Part shown: positions 1 to 9,339 of the stretch, piece after piece | Numbering within the stretch: position 1 is the stretch's first letter | Layout of the letters: the number at the start of each line of letters is the position of its first letter | NCBI GenBank assembly: GCA_947453195.1 | Contig: CANGFO010000001.1 | Coordinates: 124,001-188,000, forward strand | Source of the DNA: Flavobacteriaceae bacterium | GTDB lineage: Bacteria > Bacteroidota > Bacteroidia > Flavobacteriales > Flavobacteriaceae | Direction of reading: 5' to 3' | Length of the DNA stretch: 64,000 nt | The notes under the pieces: model-generated | What the model saw: only the letters and a program-made list of their open reading frames with translations | What the model was told of the DNA's origin: nothing | Database searches by the model: none | Made by a program: the position numbers and the translations under genes

Positions 1-156
1 TTCAAAGTTTTCTAATTTAAATAAATGGGCAATATTTTTTAAATCTCCGGTTATAAGATTGTCCATTCCTATAACAAAATAACCTTCTTTAATAAATCGA
101 TCACAAAGATGAGATCCAAGGAAACCTGCTGCGCCTGTAATTAAAATTCTTTTCAT
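1..156 (-). CDS. NAD-dependent epimerase/dehydratase, partial (UDP-glucuronate decarboxylase-like)
   Basis: Only the first 52 codons are inside the window; the gene runs off the left edge. The ATG is at 156-154 and the protein opens [19 protein letters not shown], so the Rossmann NAD-binding motif GxxGxxG is at residues 8-14 of an extended short-chain dehydrogenase/reductase. The following segment with MDNLITG resembles UDP-glucuronate decarboxylase (UDP-xylose synthase) more than RmlB, whose N-terminus reads differently, but the catalytic YxxxK is outside the window. It starts 2 nt after the stop of the O-antigen ligase-like gene, so the two are probably cotranscribed in a polysaccharide locus. 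The exact substrate is an inference. Confidence 0.8.
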   Translation of the reverse strand, partial: MKRILITGAAGFLGSHLCDRFIKEGYFVIGMDNLITGDLKNIAHLFKLENFE

Positions 157-158
157 GT

Positions 159-1475
159 TTATTTGATATTGTCTCTTTGTGAACTATGATTATTTGCATT
201 GAACAAACAATACAGAAGAGTAAAAAATACAATTCCTCTTTGTCTGCAAAAAAATGATTCTGACAAAAATAACATTATCATTGTGATTGCAAAAGCAATA
301 TGAAGAAAATCTTTTTGCTTTATTCCATTTAATAAATTCACTGTAAGCATTGTAATTAATATCAATAATCCAATTATTCCAATTTCGGCAAAAGTTTGTA
401 TGAATTGATTGTGGAAATTATATTCTCCATAATCATTATTCAAATTATGCATTTTGCATTTTTCTCTAATTTTATCTTGAGAAGCTTCCAATCCAAATCC
501 TGTAAAAAAAGCAGGTTTTTCCTTTTGCATTTCTGTAAATATTCTTAATTGATAGACTCTTAAAGCGGTCCCTGGGAAAAAATCAGTTTGTTGAAATGAT
601 TTAGTATTCCATGCTTCTGCTACACTTATATTATGAATTTTATTAGGGAGTTCATTATTTTCTTCAGTAGAAATATTATCTACAAATGCAGTTTCAAATT
701 CAATAAAAAAACGCTCTTTTACTTCTTTTACAAAGAAAATAGAAAAAAATAAAAATAAAGATACTGCAGAAATAGTTAACGCCTTAGTGCCTTGAGATAT
801 TTTTGCATAGAAAGCATAAAACCAAATAATTATTACAAAATCAATAGTAATACTACTTTTTGAAGAAAGTAAAAAAATGAATGTTGACAATACTATTAAC
901 GCTACATTTTCTAAAATCTTTCTGCTCTTTAACTGAATAAAATAAAATAACGCAAATGAAGCAAATACCGACATGTATATAGCGCCGGGGTCTTCAGGGA
1001 CTAAATATTTATTGAAAAAAAGTTCTCTATTCAGGGTAGAATAATAATTAATTCCTGCCATAATTATATACATCGTGGCATAAACTAGCATTCCGAAACC
1101 GTAAACTCTAAAAATCCAATTTTGTGTTTCTTTGGAAATTTTAGGAATAATAAAGAAAACTACTGGAATAACTAAAAAGGATAATGATTTCTGAAGTCCA
1201 GACAGAGAAGCGTCAAAGTCATTAGTCCATAAAAGCGAAAAAGACAGCATAATAAAAAACAAAATAGGTAAAAATATAGCCATTCCGTTTTTTATGTTTT
1301 GCCTTTCATTTATTAGTATTCCTGCCACGACAAATCCTATTGTAGCAATACTAACATAAATATTTTTTAAAGGTAAAGTGACAAGAATTAAAGAAATTAG
1401 TAGTCCTAAAGAAACTTGAGAATTATGGACACCGTTTTTGGGAATGCTTGAAATCAATTTATTAAAGATACCCAT
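159..1475 (-). CDS. O-antigen ligase/polymerase-like polytopic membrane protein
   Basis: The 438-residue protein is almost entirely hydrophobic, with roughly ten membrane segments and one large soluble loop at about residues 260-360, the layout of the Wzy_C/WaaL family that polymerises O-antigen units or ligates glycans to a lipid core. The loop ends with an HNQFIQ motif followed by the segment IGIIGLL, as is usual in this family. A protein at 5663-6961 shares the KSLSFLV-type segment and an HNQ motif, so they look like distant homologues. Sequence cannot separate ligase from polymerase. The start is ATG; the next gene downstream is the sugar-nucleotide epimerase. Confidence 0.75.
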   Translation of the reverse strand: MGIFNKLISSIPKNGVHNSQVSLGLLISLILVTLPLKNIYVSIATIGFVVAGILINERQNIKNGMAIFLPILFFIMLSFSLLWTNDFDASLSGLQKSLSFLVIPVVFFIIPKISKETQNWIFRVYGFGMLVYATMYIIMAGINYYSTLNRELFFNKYLVPEDPGAIYMSVFASFALFYFIQLKSRKILENVALIVLSTFIFLLSSKSSITIDFVIIIWFYAFYAKISQGTKALTISAVSLFLFFSIFFVKEVKERFFIEFETAFVDNISTEENNELPNKIHNISVAEAWNTKSFQQTDFFPGTALRVYQLRIFTEMQKEKPAFFTGFGLEASQDKIREKCKMHNLNNDYGEYNFHNQFIQTFAEIGIIGLLILITMLTVNLLNGIKQKDFLHIAFAITMIMLFLSESFFCRQRGIVFFTLLYCLFNANNHSSQRDNIK

Positions 1476-1510
1476 TTACTAAGATTAAAATATTTACAAA
1501 AATATACTTA

Positions 1511-1523
1511 TTGTTTTAAACAA
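1511..1523. repeat. Short palindrome in the divergent intergenic region
   Basis: TTGTTT-T-AAACAA is a perfect 6-bp inverted repeat with a single central base, lying 36 bp upstream of the minus-strand ligase-like gene and about 110 bp upstream of the gmd promoter. It could be an operator for either divergent unit, but an AT-rich palindrome this short can arise by chance. Confidence 0.25.
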
Positions 1524-1635
1524 CATATAAATTTGTAAAAATGTTTCACATACTGGTTAAGTAATTTTATTTAAAATAAGATCCTTTAATAATATTAGTT
1601 TTTATAGGCAAACCACTAGTTAATCATAAAAACTC

Positions 1636-1643
1636 TATATTTG
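1636..1643 (+). promoter_or_regulatory. Bacteroidota -7 promoter element for gmd-fcl
   Basis: TAtaTTTG matches the TAnnTTTG consensus exactly and ends 20 bp before the gmd ATG. No clear TTG is present at -33, so only the -7 box is well supported. It also argues that the gmd start is the ATG at 1664 rather than the TTG at 1655. Confidence 0.6.
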
Positions 1644-1663
1644 TGACTTGAAATTTGAAAAAC

Positions 1664-2719
1664 ATGAAAATAGCTTTAATTACTGGAATTAACGGGCAAG
1701 ATGGTTCGTATTTAGCAGAATTATTATTAGAAAAAGGATATTATGTTCACGGAATAATTAGAAGAAGTTCTACTTTTAATACGGAACGCATTGAACATTT
1801 ATACATTGAATCTTTAATTAAAGACCTTCATTTAAAGCAGCAAATAAAACTTCATTATGGAGATATGACTGATTCAACTAATTTGATTCGGTTAATTCAA
1901 CAAATAAAACCAGATGAAATTTATAATCTAGCGGCTCAATCTCATGTAAAAGTTTCATTTGAATTACCAGAATATACCGCAGAAACCGATGGAATAGGAA
2001 CGTTACGACTGTTGGAAGCAATTAGAATATGTGGCTTAGAACAAAAAACCAAAATATATCAAGCCTCAACTTCTGAGCTTTATGGTAAAGTTCAAGAAAT
2101 ACCTCAAACCGAAACTACTCCATTCTATCCAAGAAGCCCTTACGGAGTGGCAAAGATTTATGCTTTTTGGATTACAAAAAACTATAGAGAATCGTATAAT
2201 ATTTTTGCTGTAAACGGAATCCTATTTAATCATGAATCTGAAAGAAGAGGAGAAACTTTTGTTACAAGAAAAATTACCTTGGCTGTTGCCCGAATTAAAA
2301 ATGGTTTACAAGAAAAATTATACTTAGGAAACCTAAACTCTTTAAGAGATTGGGGATATGCAAAAGATTATGTAGAGTGTATGTGGTTAATGCTACAACA
2401 AGAAAAACCAGAAGATTATGTAATTGCTACTGGTGAGCAACATTCGGTTAGAGAATTTTGTGAATTAGCATTTAAAGAAGTTGGAATTACAATTGTTTGG
2501 GAGGGCACTAATGAAAATGAAAAAGGTATTTGCAAAGAAACTGGTGCTGTTTTAATAGAAGTTGATCCTAACTATTACAGACCTGCAGAGGTAGAAACTT
2601 TACTTGGAAATCCAACGAAAGCAAGAACCCAGTTAGGTTGGAATCCTACAAGAACATCATTTGCTGAATTGGTTAAGATCATGGTAAACCATGATATGGA
2701 ATACGTAAAAAGAAAGTAG
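1664..2719 (+). CDS. gmd: GDP-mannose 4,6-dehydratase
   Basis: It converts GDP-D-mannose to GDP-4-keto-6-deoxy-D-mannose, the first step towards GDP-L-fucose and related deoxyhexoses, in the cytoplasm. The N-terminal [15 protein letters not shown] is the Gmd form of the Rossmann motif, SPYGVAK gives the catalytic Tyr160/Lys164 pair, and the [17 protein letters not shown] segment is characteristic of the family. At 351 residues it is close to the usual length of about 350-370. A TTG three codons upstream is in frame, but the ATG at 1664 gives the standard N-terminus and a better distance from the promoter. fcl follows after 1 nt, so the pair forms one operon. Confidence 0.95.
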   Translation: MKIALITGINGQDGSYLAELLLEKGYYVHGIIRRSSTFNTERIEHLYIESLIKDLHLKQQIKLHYGDMTDSTNLIRLIQQIKPDEIYNLAAQSHVKVSFELPEYTAETDGIGTLRLLEAIRICGLEQKTKIYQASTSELYGKVQEIPQTETTPFYPRSPYGVAKIYAFWITKNYRESYNIFAVNGILFNHESERRGETFVTRKITLAVARIKNGLQEKLYLGNLNSLRDWGYAKDYVECMWLMLQQEKPEDYVIATGEQHSVREFCELAFKEVGITIVWEGTNENEKGICKETGAVLIEVDPNYYRPAEVETLLGNPTKARTQLGWNPTRTSFAELVKIMVNHDMEYVKRK

Positions 2720-2720
2720 G

Positions 2721-3761
2721 TTGGAAAAATCATCTAAAATATTTGTTGCTGGTCATAACGGGTTGGTTGGAAGTGCGCTAGTTAAAAACCTAATTCAAAA
2801 AGGGTATACAACTATCATTACCCGTACTCGTCAGGAACTTGACCTAACAAATTCATCAGATGTAGCCTCTTTTTTTGCCACAGAAAAACCAGATTATGTT
2901 TTTTTAGCTGCTGCAAAAGTTGGAGGAATAATTGCAAATAATACGTATCGTGCCGATTTTATCTATGAAAATCTAATGATTCAAAATAACCTAATTCATC
3001 AGAGTTATGTTCATGATGTGAAAAAACTTCTGTTTTTGGGAAGTACTTGTATTTACCCGAAAAATTGCCCTCAACCCATGAAAGAGGAATATCTATTAAC
3101 CGATGAGTTGGAATACACCAACGAACCTTATGCCATTGCAAAAATTGCAGGGATAAAGATGTGTGAAAGTTATAATATTCAATACAAAACCAACTTTATT
3201 TCGGTAATGCCAACCAATTTATATGGCCCAAATGATAATTTTGATTTAGAGAAATCGCACGTATTACCGGCTTTATTACGTAAAGTACATTTGGCAAAAT
3301 TACTTTCAGAAAATAATATTGAAGCGCTTTTATTAGACTTAAAAGTGAAATCAATTGAAGAAGCAAACCTAATCTTGAATCAATATAAAATTGCTAAAGA
3401 TACTGTAGAGATATGGGGAAGTGGAGCGCCAATGAGAGAGTTTCTATGGTCTGAAGACATGGCCGATGCCTGTGTTTATATTATGGAGAATCGAAATTTT
3501 GAAGACTGTTACACCAATCCCAATCATATTGTAAATACTCATATTAACATTGGAACAGGAATAGATATTTCCATCAAAGAATTAGCTTATCTAATAAAAG
3601 ATATTGTAGGATATAATGGAGATTTTGTTTTCAATACGGAAAAACCTGACGGTACTTTAAAAAAACTAACCGATTGCAGCAAACTAAATAATTTGGGTTG
3701 GAAACATAAAATAGAATTAGCTGATGGCATTAAAAAAATGTATCAGTGGTACTTAAAATAA
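2721..3761 (+). CDS. fcl: GDP-L-fucose synthase
   Basis: This 3,5-epimerase/4-reductase acts on the Gmd product and yields GDP-L-fucose. GHNGLVGSA at residues 11-19 is the nucleotide-binding motif, YAIAK gives Tyr137/Lys141, and LFLGSTCIYP precedes it as in other GDP-fucose synthases. The protein is 346 residues because of an insertion of about 35 residues near 195-235; I recall this longer form in Bacteroidota members of the family. There is no ATG near the 5' end, so translation must start at the TTG at 2721, 1 nt after the gmd stop; the N-terminus MEKSSKIFVAGHNG fits the family. Confidence 0.93.
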   Translation: MEKSSKIFVAGHNGLVGSALVKNLIQKGYTTIITRTRQELDLTNSSDVASFFATEKPDYVFLAAAKVGGIIANNTYRADFIYENLMIQNNLIHQSYVHDVKKLLFLGSTCIYPKNCPQPMKEEYLLTDELEYTNEPYAIAKIAGIKMCESYNIQYKTNFISVMPTNLYGPNDNFDLEKSHVLPALLRKVHLAKLLSENNIEALLLDLKVKSIEEANLILNQYKIAKDTVEIWGSGAPMREFLWSEDMADACVYIMENRNFEDCYTNPNHIVNTHINIGTGIDISIKELAYLIKDIVGYNGDFVFNTEKPDGTLKKLTDCSKLNNLGWKHKIELADGIKKMYQWYLK

Positions 3762-3771
3762 TATGTTTGAT

Positions 3772-3787
3772 GCCTTTTAATTAAGGC
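3772..3787. terminator. Weak hairpin between convergent fcl and methyltransferase genes
   Basis: GCCTT-TTAATT-AAGGC is a 5-bp stem in the 39-bp convergent gap. It has no long T run on either side, so it is at best a weak bidirectional terminator. Confidence 0.35.
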
Positions 3788-3800
3788 TGGTTTATTAAAT

Positions 3801-4529
3801 CTAATCTAAGTTTTTTATCTTTTTTAGCACAAATACGTTGTTAAAGTAAGCTGTTTTATCTGAAGGTAAAACAAAGCTAAAGGTTACTCCTAAAGTATTA
3901 AAGACAAAAATAAACGGAACCAATAGCAATTGTTTTAATGCAAATTTTGGAATAGTATTCTTGAAGTAATTTATTGCAAACTGAAAAATTACTTCAATTT
4001 GATTTCCCGTTTTGTGTTTGTGAATAATTTCAAATCCATGTTTTTGATAAATATACTCCAATGCCGGTGGCGTATATCTTGCAAAATCATACGGCATTTC
4101 ATGCTCTTCCCACATAAATGGAGTAGTAATAATAGCTTGGCCATTTATTTTTAGAACTCTATTTAATTCAGATAATATTTCTTCAATATTAAAAACATGT
4201 TCCAATACCTCGGTGCTTAAAATAGAGTCAAATTCTTGGTCCTTAAATGGAATTGTTTTTCCGTCGTAGAAGAAATCTACCATTTTTTGACTTTCTTCTC
4301 TTCCTTTTATTTGATAATCTACACCTATGTAACTATCAACATTAAGGAAAAGATTTTTGTAGGGCTTGGTTCCGCATCCAAAATCTAATAAAGAGCCGCT
4401 TAAATAACTATTATACTTAATAATGCTATTTCTTATGCTTTTGCGTATAAGAAAATTATTGTTAATGAAAAAGCTAAATAGTGTTGGATGAAACTTTTCG
4501 CGTTGAATAATCCTTTCTAATTGCCCCAT
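3801..4529 (-). CDS. Class I SAM-dependent methyltransferase
   Basis: The 242-residue protein has the SAM-binding motif I LLDFGCGTKPY at about residue 47 and the post-motif STEVLEHV that marks Methyltransf_11-type enzymes. A hydrophobic stretch near residues 205-225 may attach it to the membrane. It is the last gene of the minus-strand polysaccharide operon, 11 nt after the glycosyltransferase, so methylation of a sugar or lipid-linked intermediate is likely. The acceptor cannot be read from the sequence. Confidence 0.8.
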   Translation of the reverse strand: MGQLERIIQREKFHPTLFSFFINNNFLIRKSIRNSIIKYNSYLSGSLLDFGCGTKPYKNLFLNVDSYIGVDYQIKGREESQKMVDFFYDGKTIPFKDQEFDSILSTEVLEHVFNIEEILSELNRVLKINGQAIITTPFMWEEHEMPYDFARYTPPALEYIYQKHGFEIIHKHKTGNQIEVIFQFAINYFKNTIPKFALKQLLLVPFIFVFNTLGVTFSFVLPSDKTAYFNNVFVLKKIKNLD

Positions 4530-4540
4530 AATCGTAAAAA

Positions 4541-5662
4541 TTATTTTTTTGAGTAGGTAATATAGGTTTTTTCTAGGTTCTTTATGTTATTTTCAACATT
4601 ATATTTTACTAAAAATTCAGATCTTGAGTTTATAGAGAATTGTTTGTGGGTTTCGTCGTTATTTAAAAGATAAATTATTTTGTCTTTAAAATCGATCGTG
4701 TTTTGGTTTTTTATTACATATCCATTATAACCGTCAATAATTAAATCTCTGTTGCCATCACTATCGGTAACTATACAAGGTCTAGCTAATGCCAAGCTTT
4801 CAATTATTGAATAAGGAAGGCCTTCATATCTAGCTGTGGAGATATAAATTTTTGAATTTTTAATAATGTTAAACACATCTGTTCTTTTTGTCCAATCTAA
4901 TAAAGTTACTTTATCTTTTAAATTATAACTAATGATTTTTGCTTTTACTTCTTCTAATTTATCTGAGTGAAAACCAACGCCCATGATTACAAGATGCACA
5001 TTTTTAACTTTATTTACTTCATATAAAACATCAATCATTAATTCAATGTTTTTTTGATACGAAGGCCTGCCAACGGTGCAAATGTATTCATCTGGCCATG
5101 TTTTTTGAATTGATAATTCTTCGATTTTATTAATGTCTTCGATTGAATTATTATATAAAAGGGCGTTCTCTTTTTTGAAAATTTTGTTTTGAATTCCTCT
5201 TTCTTTTTCAGAATTAGAAGAGGCTAATAAATAGGAATATTTATTAGTAAAAAGCCTTTCGATTAGAATGTATATTTTTCGCTTTAATTTACTTTCAGAG
5301 CTTAAAAAAGAAAACGCTTGAGGCGTATAAAAGACATTAATATTAAGCAAAAGCCCTAAAAATCTACCAATAATTCCTCCTTTAGCACTATGCGCATGAA
5401 TAATATCAGGACGTTCTTTTTTTAATATTTGATACGTTTGAATTATAGCTTTTAGATCTTTAATTAAATTAATCTCTCTATAAATAGGGGTTTTAAATGA
5501 CTTTAATTTTTTGTTATTTCGGTCAACAAAATCAACATCGGTATCAATTACACCATGAATGATAAAGTTTTCAAATTCTTCTGGATTTATGTTTTCGGTA
5601 ATTAATCGTAACGAAACATCAACCCCGCCAACTGAGTGCAATATGTGAGCAATTTTAATCAT
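4541..5662 (-). CDS. Glycosyltransferase family 4 protein
   Basis: A 373-residue GT-B fold glycosyltransferase. The N-terminal domain begins KIAHILHSVGGVD, and HAHSAKGGIIGRFLG is the usual GT4 N-domain signature. The C-terminal donor-binding domain carries VGRPSYQKN near 200 and the EX7E-type motif EGLPYSIIESLA near 285. It would transfer a sugar from a nucleotide-sugar donor to a lipid-linked glycan on the inner face of the membrane. It abuts the preceding ligase-like gene with no gap, which suggests tight coupling in the operon. Donor and linkage are unknown. Confidence 0.85.
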   Translation of the reverse strand: MIKIAHILHSVGGVDVSLRLITENINPEEFENFIIHGVIDTDVDFVDRNNKKLKSFKTPIYREINLIKDLKAIIQTYQILKKERPDIIHAHSAKGGIIGRFLGLLLNINVFYTPQAFSFLSSESKLKRKIYILIERLFTNKYSYLLASSNSEKERGIQNKIFKKENALLYNNSIEDINKIEELSIQKTWPDEYICTVGRPSYQKNIELMIDVLYEVNKVKNVHLVIMGVGFHSDKLEEVKAKIISYNLKDKVTLLDWTKRTDVFNIIKNSKIYISTARYEGLPYSIIESLALARPCIVTDSDGNRDLIIDGYNGYVIKNQNTIDFKDKIIYLLNNDETHKQFSINSRSEFLVKYNVENNIKNLEKTYITYSKK

Positions 5663-6961
5663 TTATTTGTTTTTAATTTTATCAGTTTTTACCTTTTGCA
5701 TGTAATAACAACTAAATATTGTTAACCAAAATCCACTAAAGATTATTCCGTCAAAACGAATTAAAAAATCATCTGTTAGATTACATGTGAAAAATAAAAA
5801 AAAGAAAGCAACTATTAATGGATTTTGGGATTTAATCCCAAAATATAAAAAAGAAAAAATGTATACAAACGCTACAATTAAACCAATAAACCCAAACTTT
5901 AATAAAAAATCAATGTATTGATTGTGGGTTGCAAATTTATATTTTGCCAGAAATTTCTGATTTGTTTGTTTATAATAATTCACTAAATCATTTCTTCCGT
6001 CGGAAGACCCCACTCCAAATGGAAGTGCTTTCCAAGATAACTCAAGAGCCGATTTCCAGATGGACACCCTAGTAACTAACGAACTATATACTACAACTTC
6101 TGGATGATCTATTTCATCAAGCTTCCCAACTTTATCCATATGGGCGAAAGCAATATTAGAAAACTTTTCTTTAAGGTAAGAGTCTTTTTTTAGGAATAAA
6201 ACAGAAAGTATGCTAATAAATAATATGGTGATTCCTGTGTTTATTATAAGTTTGGTAAGGTTCTCTTTGCGTTTTAATTGGTAAAATAAAACAATAATAC
6301 ATCCAACCGCTGCATCTATAATTGCAACTCTTGTATTAATGAAAAGCAATAAAAAAATAGAAGTTATGAATATGAAGAAGTAAAGATATTTCATAGCTCC
6401 ATTTTCCTTTTTTATAAAAATATAGAAGTTAATAATAGTTACAAATGCCATATGCATATTGAGTGCTGGAGCATGCATGCCAATAGTTTTTGAAAACACA
6501 TATCCCATTTCCCATAAATGAATTCCGTTTAAGTATTTATTAAAATACTCGGGGTAAACTACAATAAACCTGAAGAAAAAGAAAAGCACTATTGCAGTAG
6601 TTACAATTGAATAAATTTTTATTAATCTATAAAAATTTACCTGTTTATAATTTCCTAAAATAAAAAGCGGAAAAACTAAAAGAGAGAGACTCTTTTCTAA
6701 TGTTTTAACACCAAGTGAATACGAATCATTATTCCAAAAAAACAGTATTTCTAATAAAAAAGGAGAAGCTATTAATGCGGTTTTTAATAAGTTCTCTTTT
6801 TTAAAATTTATTTTTTTATAAAACAAAAGACTAAAAGCGGTAAACAATAATATTAACCAGGTGCATGGTATTCTAAAAATAATAGTTAGTGGAATACTGA
6901 TTGAAAAAAAGTCAAATCCGTTTTTATATATTTTTTCTGAAATAGTCATAGTATAAAGCAT
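5663..6961 (-). CDS. O-antigen ligase/polymerase-like membrane protein (second copy)
   Basis: The 432-residue polytopic protein has about ten to twelve membrane segments and one large loop at about residues 265-345 that ends in ATHNQYID, matching the HNQFIQ motif of the protein at 159-1475. This is the Wzy_C/WaaL pattern. It overlaps the end of the upstream gene by 38 nt if the first ATG (6961) is used, or 26 nt if the fifth residue, Met at 6949, is the true start; the sequence does not decide. It is likely the repeat-unit polymerase or ligase of this locus. Confidence 0.75.
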   Translation of the reverse strand: MLYTMTISEKIYKNGFDFFSISIPLTIIFRIPCTWLILLFTAFSLLFYKKINFKKENLLKTALIASPFLLEILFFWNNDSYSLGVKTLEKSLSLLVFPLFILGNYKQVNFYRLIKIYSIVTTAIVLFFFFRFIVVYPEYFNKYLNGIHLWEMGYVFSKTIGMHAPALNMHMAFVTIINFYIFIKKENGAMKYLYFFIFITSIFLLLFINTRVAIIDAAVGCIIVLFYQLKRKENLTKLIINTGITILFISILSVLFLKKDSYLKEKFSNIAFAHMDKVGKLDEIDHPEVVVYSSLVTRVSIWKSALELSWKALPFGVGSSDGRNDLVNYYKQTNQKFLAKYKFATHNQYIDFLLKFGFIGLIVAFVYIFSFLYFGIKSQNPLIVAFFFLFFTCNLTDDFLIRFDGIIFSGFWLTIFSCYYMQKVKTDKIKNK

Positions 6962-7982
6962 AATAAATTATAGGGAAAACACCTATTTTGTGTCTTACTG
7001 CCGAACCTAGATCTGGCTCAAAAAGACCTTGAACTATAAAATAAGAAAACACTATTAATAATATCCATAATTCATCTTTATTGTTTTTCTTTTCTTTTAA
7101 ACATCTAGCTAATCTAACTAATAAGATATAAAATAAAAACAATTGCCAAATTATAAAAGAAATAATTTGAGGTGAAGAAATATGTTTAAATCCTTCAATT
7201 ACCGGGATATTGATTTCGAAAAAACCATAAATAATTCCAACTGTTTCGCCATACCAAGTATTAGTACTTAAAGGGGAAACAATAGCTGAATTATTATCTT
7301 TTGTTCGTTCTGCATTTAACGCTTCTCTATTGCTCTCTGACATGTATTTCCCTTTTACTACGCCATGAGAAATAGACAAGAAAATTATTATTATAATCCC
7401 ATAAAAAATGGAACTTCTGGCTTTATTCTTAAAATTAATCTTGGTTATGTAATACATCCCAATTGAAATAATAGGAATTAACGCATAATAGGTTCTGAAA
7501 AATGATCCAAAAAATAGAAGTAGCAACATGCTTACGATTACTTTTTTGGTAGTGGTCCAATTAGATTTTAGGAAAATAAATGGGATTAATGAAATATAGG
7601 CAAAATTGATAAATTCTTTTGATGGCATAGAAAGAAAAATTGCCATTAAAAAAATACTTATATAAACCAGAATGTTTTTTACTGTAATCTTATGAAAATT
7701 AGACGGAACCCCAATTTTATATAATAGATAAACACATATTGGAAACTGAATTAACGCAATAATAAAAAAGGGCAAGTATTTTAATTTTGTAATCGAATAA
7801 AACATCATGGTAAAAGGGTAACTCCCTATCCACCCTATTTCATGGTACTTATCAAAAAGGATGATAACGGTATCATTAAAATAACGTTCGGGCAAAAAAG
7901 AAAATGCCGAAACAGATATCACTAAATTAATACTAACTAGCGCCAAAAACCATAAATCGTTTTTTCTAATAAAATTACTCAT
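6924..7982 (-). CDS. Polytopic membrane protein of the polysaccharide locus, function unknown
   Basis: A 352-residue, very hydrophobic protein with about eight to ten predicted membrane segments and a short soluble loop around residues 205-240 containing KGKYMSESNRE. It has no motif I can assign with confidence. Its place between the Wzx flippase (10 nt upstream) and a ligase-like gene (overlapping) suggests an EpsG-like or Wzy-type glycan polymerase. This is inference from topology and context only. Confidence 0.6.
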   Translation of the reverse strand: MSNFIRKNDLWFLALVSINLVISVSAFSFLPERYFNDTVIILFDKYHEIGWIGSYPFTMMFYSITKLKYLPFFIIALIQFPICVYLLYKIGVPSNFHKITVKNILVYISIFLMAIFLSMPSKEFINFAYISLIPFIFLKSNWTTTKKVIVSMLLLLFFGSFFRTYYALIPIISIGMYYITKINFKNKARSSIFYGIIIIIFLSISHGVVKGKYMSESNREALNAERTKDNNSAIVSPLSTNTWYGETVGIIYGFFEINIPVIEGFKHISSPQIISFIIWQLFLFYILLVRLARCLKEKKNNKDELWILLIVFSYFIVQGLFEPDLGSAVRHKIGVFPIIYYALYYDYFRKNI

Positions 7983-7992
7983 AGCTAATTAG

Positions 7993-9339
7993 TTAATTTA
8001 AAAAAACAATTATTTTATCTTTTTTATAAATAATTAATGCCGCGATCAAGTTCCAAAAAAACATGCTTGTAACATATGAAAATGCTGCTCCATTCATTCC
8101 ATAAATAGGAATTAAGGTTTTATTTAATGTAAAATTAAGGATAACTGCAAAAATAAGTATGAACTGAAAAATATTTTGTCTTCCGGTCATATTTAAATAA
8201 ACTTGAACGCTTCCAAAAATTGAACATATTCCTTGACCAACCATCAATATAATTAATGGCTCTTTAACTACTAAATATTTTTCTCCAAAAAAACCTAAAA
8301 TCTGGGTTGAGAACAAACAAAAAAACAATACTGTTGGAATTGATATAAGAAATATCATTCGGGCACTATTTTTCAAAGTTATTATTAATTCAGATCTGTT
8401 ATTAGAGAAAAACTGCTCTGCGATTTTTGGTGAAATTGTTATGTTGACCGAATTCATTATCACCAGCAATAAAGACATTAGCTTTACAGCAAGTGCATAA
8501 AAAGCAACCGATTCATTGCCTTTAAATTTTTTTAGAAACATTACATCAAAACTCATTAATAAAAAAATAGCCAATGTGCTTATGGCAATTGGATAGGATT
8601 TATTAAAGATAAATTTATATGAAATAGTAGCTTCTTCGTCTTGTGCAGATTCAAAGCTATTACTTTTATTAAAAATAGAATAAATTTTTATTGAAGTAAA
8701 TAGTGACAAAAAGAAAAAGCCAATTAAAAAGGTATCTACTAAGTAGGTTTCTTTATGGATATAAAATAAAATAATGGATCCAATAATTACAGAAGTATAC
8801 TTGAATGTGTTTCTGTATAATTCTGCAATATAAACTCGCTCTAAAGCTCTTAATACTTCGGTATTGAACAACGTGATGCTGTAAAAAAATAACAGCCCGG
8901 TAGCCTTAATTATAATGCCATAAATTTTATCATCATTTAAATAAGAATTGATATAATCCTTGCCAATTACCAATACAACGAATAAGCTAATCACCGAAAA
9001 TAAAAGAATTAATACAACCATCTTTATGTAAATTCCTCTTAATTCAAAAAGCCTGTTCCTGCTTTTTAACATTCCTGTAAAATATAGAATAGATTGGTCT
9101 GTTCCTATAATACAGATACTTCCTAAGATCAATAAATAGGTTCTAATAAAATCATATTGACCAATTATTTTAGGATCGTAGTTTTTGGTTAAAAAAAGAG
9201 TAAATCCAAAAAGGGTAGCCACACCAATGATTCTTAGAATCATCGTATTAATACTTTGCATCAAGATTTCACTCTTATTAATTTTATTAATAAAAACGAA
9301 GAGGCTTTTTAGTTGAATTTTACTTGTTATACGCTCCAT
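7993..9339 (-). CDS. Oligosaccharide flippase, Wzx/MATE-like
   Basis: The 448-residue protein has 12 to 14 hydrophobic segments spread evenly along its length, the layout of the polysaccharide biosynthesis (Wzx, MOP superfamily) flippases that move undecaprenyl-linked repeat units across the inner membrane. The segment NVTISPKIAEQFF near residue 293 and GMNGAAFSYV near the C-terminus are typical of the family. It abuts the OstA-like gene and shares the operon with Wzy-like, GT4 and dTDP-rhamnose genes. Confidence 0.82.
   Translation of the reverse strand: MERITSKIQLKSLFVFINKINKSEILMQSINTMILRIIGVATLFGFTLFLTKNYDPKIIGQYDFIRTYLLILGSICIIGTDQSILYFTGMLKSRNRLFELRGIYIKMVVLILLFSVISLFVVLVIGKDYINSYLNDDKIYGIIIKATGLLFFYSITLFNTEVLRALERVYIAELYRNTFKYTSVIIGSIILFYIHKETYLVDTFLIGFFFLSLFTSIKIYSIFNKSNSFESAQDEEATISYKFIFNKSYPIAISTLAIFLLMSFDVMFLKKFKGNESVAFYALAVKLMSLLLVIMNSVNITISPKIAEQFFSNNRSELIITLKNSARMIFLISIPTVLFFCLFSTQILGFFGEKYLVVKEPLIILMVGQGICSIFGSVQVYLNMTGRQNIFQFILIFAVILNFTLNKTLIPIYGMNGAAFSYVTSMFFWNLIAALIIYKKDKIIVFLN

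Noticed and set aside
1542..1557. TGTTTCACATACTGGT, half of a parS-like site
   Set aside because: Only the left half matches; the right half has no GTGAAACA or GTGGAACA.
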